From NCBI GenBank assembly GCA_938005655.1, contig CALLNA010000282.1:1-21272 (forward strand): a DNA stretch of 21,272 nt, given 5' to 3'. This DNA comes from an uncultured Novosphingobium sp. GTDB taxonomy: Bacteria > Pseudomonadota > Alphaproteobacteria > Sphingomonadales > Sphingomonadaceae. The notes below the pieces were generated by a model. That model was not told where the DNA came from and ran no database searches. It was given only the letters and a program-made list of their open reading frames with translations. Positions 20,145 through 21,272 of this stretch are shown one piece after another. The position numbers and the translations under genes are program-made. The stretch's first letter is position 1; each line of letters starts with the position of its first letter.

Positions 20145-21175
20145 CCCGGCCGTATTTCAGGCTCCGCTGCGCCGGATCGGAATGCGGCCGCGGACAGGTC
20201 CAGGAATCGGGGCGGCTGGAGCGATAGTTGAGCGACGACACTGGCACCTCCTCGAACGGCGCCGGCATGGCTCGTCCGGCGACCCGTGCCTGATGAACGC
20301 CGAACGGTGGGGCATGGTTCCGGAAGGCGGCCACAATTACCCCTTGGCCGGGCGGCGGGCGGCGTGGGGGCGCCCGGCAGCTCGATCTCGGCCGTGTCGA
20401 GGGCGTGCTTCACGCGGCGGACGATCTCGTCTTTGAGGATGAGGTCGCGCTTGCGCGAGGACGACCACCAGCGGACCAGGAAGTCCACCTCGCCGGGCTT
20501 GAACTCCTGGGCGAACACCTCGACCGGCTTGGTCTTGTCGATCTGCTCGACGCTTTCGACCGCCTTGCGGATCGTGGCCGAGGCCTGGTCGAGGTCGCTG
20601 TCGTTGGTCACGGCGACGACCAGCTCGAAGCGGCGCTGCGGGCTGTCGGTCACGACCTTCATCGGGTTCTTGAACAGCATCGAATTGGGCACGATCATCA
20701 GCTCGTTCGACGGCGCGCGGATATAGGTCTCGCGCAGGGTGAAGCGCTCGACCCGGCCGGTGATGTTCTGGCACTCGATCGTGGCGCCGACGTCCACCTT
20801 GTCGCGGATCATGATCAGCACGCCGGCCAGGAAGTTCTCGAAGATGTCCTGGAAGGCGAAGCCGATCGCCAGGGTGCCGACGCCGAGCCCGGCGAACAGG
20901 CTGGCCGGGGTCAGGCCGGGCATCGAGATCGTCGCGGCGAGCAGCAGGCCGAATATCCAGATCGCCAGGCGCACCAGCGTCTCGACGAGTTGCTTGAGGT
21001 TCTCCCGCATCGGCGTCTTGCGGGTGAGCCATCCCGCGATCGTCACCGCAAACCGGGCGAGGCCCCAGGTGACGCAGAGCACGAACAGCGCGATCACCAG
21101 GGTCGGGAGACTCTGCACGGTCTGCTTCGCCATGGAGTCGAGCTGGTCCTGCAAAATCTTGATGTAGTCGATCAC
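20006..21175 (-). CDS. MscS-family mechanosensitive channel (C-terminus probably frameshifted)
   Basis: This is a small-conductance mechanosensitive channel that releases solutes on hypo-osmotic shock. It has three membrane segments in the first 125 residues (PTLVIALFVLCVTWGLARFAV; LAIWIFGLLLA; the pore helix GLGVGTLAIGFAFQDIFENF), then the MscS beta domain with IVPNSMLFKNP (161-171). The native-looking part ends at about residue 278 (20340), the normal length for MscS. Beyond it the frame runs 110 more codons in Arg/Pro/Ser/Cys-rich sequence overlapping two other ORFs. A TAA at 20337-20339 is one base out of phase, so a single-base loss would explain this. I prefer the GTG at 21175 with upstream GGAGA over the ATG at 21235. 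Confidence 0.82.
   Translation of the reverse strand: MIDYIKILQDQLDSMAKQTVQSLPTLVIALFVLCVTWGLARFAVTIAGWLTRKTPMRENLKQLVETLVRLAIWIFGLLLAATISMPGLTPASLFAGLGVGTLAIGFAFQDIFENFLAGVLIMIRDKVDVGATIECQNITGRVERFTLRETYIRAPSNELMIVPNSMLFKNPMKVVTDSPQRRFELVVAVTNDSDLDQASATIRKAVESVEQIDKTKPVEVFAQEFKPGEVDFLVRWWSSSRKRDLILKDEIVRRVKHALDTAEIELPGAPTPPAARPRGNCGRLPEPCPTVRRSSGTGRRTSHAGAVRGGASVVAQLSLQPPRFLDLSAAAFRSGAAEPEIRPGHSDGRGPRLPLAAVPPLIAPCPPASGTKCIPTTVALFGVRETMKL
20092..20268 (-). CDS. Small hypothetical protein, 58 aa
   Basis: This short ORF encodes MPAPFEEVPVSSLNYRSSRP followed by a segment rich in Pro, Arg and Trp, ending in DEDRGFLWRLFHR. Codon third positions are mostly G or C and the composition is protein-like, unlike the other frames here. 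An in-frame GTG at 20334 could extend it by 22 residues. It lies downstream of mscS on the same strand, within the stretch that the extended mscS frame covers in another phase. There is no signal peptide or membrane segment. It could be a real small gene cotranscribed with mscS; the function is unknown. Confidence 0.5.
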   Translation of the reverse strand: MPAPFEEVPVSSLNYRSSRPDSWTCPRPHSDPAQRSLKYGRVIPMDEDRGFLWRLFHR

Positions 21176-21272
21176 GCGGATTCTCCGTTGGGGACCGGAC
21201 GGAAACCGGAAGCGGCGAAGGGTGGTTCCGCCCATAGCGCGCGTATCGGGCCGGGCAGAGCGAAAAGTCGGG

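Overview
The window is about 21.3 kb of very GC-rich, densely coding chromosome from an alphaproteobacterium, most likely a sphingomonad. This is inferred from four things: the rpmF-plsX-fabH-ihfA-merR gene order, the type of S24 regulator, the style of the short hypothetical proteins, and REP-like intergenic palindromes of a kind I recall from Sphingomonadales. It reads mainly as core genome. I see no tRNA, rRNA, CRISPR array, integrase, transposase or origin.

Layout. At 1-1430 is the 3' end of a molybdopterin cofactor operon (moaA partial, moaD, moaE), with stop and start codons touching. A lipoprotein gene converges on it (1442-1960). Next is the ribosomal pair rplU-rpmA (2149-2859), with a good promoter, a 5' leader and a clear intrinsic terminator. 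A GNAT acetyltransferase (3084-3644) faces a PF10118 ferritin-like metal-dependent hydrolase (3699-4565), which diverges from a TetR regulator (4595-5176) over a 29-bp gap holding a perfect-phase 10-bp direct repeat. A 34-bp perfect inverted repeat follows. ygfZ (minus) and pyrC (plus) diverge at about 6.05 kb. A His-rich CDF metal exporter (minus) diverges from a secreted protein with three PPC-like domains at about 8.3 kb.

From 9.5 to 11.5 kb lies the least ordinary part: a two-gene minus-strand unit (63-aa HTH-like protein and 110-aa protein), a divergent S24/LexA-like regulator, paired operator-like sites between them, and an unusually AT-rich membrane-protein gene. A metallo-beta-lactamase-fold hydrolase and a MAPEG membrane protein come next. 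The core module rpmF-plsX-fabH (L32 plus fatty-acid/phospholipid initiation) and ihfA-merR (nucleoid/regulator pair) spans 12.8-15.9 kb, with 4-bp ATGA overlaps inside both coupled pairs.

The right end has a minus-strand unit of a DinG-like Fe-S helicase followed by a SixA-like phosphatase (19437 to 16137). It continues with a secreted hypothetical (19560-20144), a 58-aa minus-strand ORF, and an MscS-family channel whose frame runs past its expected end, probably because of a one-base deletion near 20365-20369.

No wholly new multi-gene system is evident. The best leads are the palindromic element found in two copies directly after stop codons, the S24/small-HTH divergent cassette with its operators, the TetR/PF10118 operator overlapping the start codon, and the disturbed mscS 3' end.
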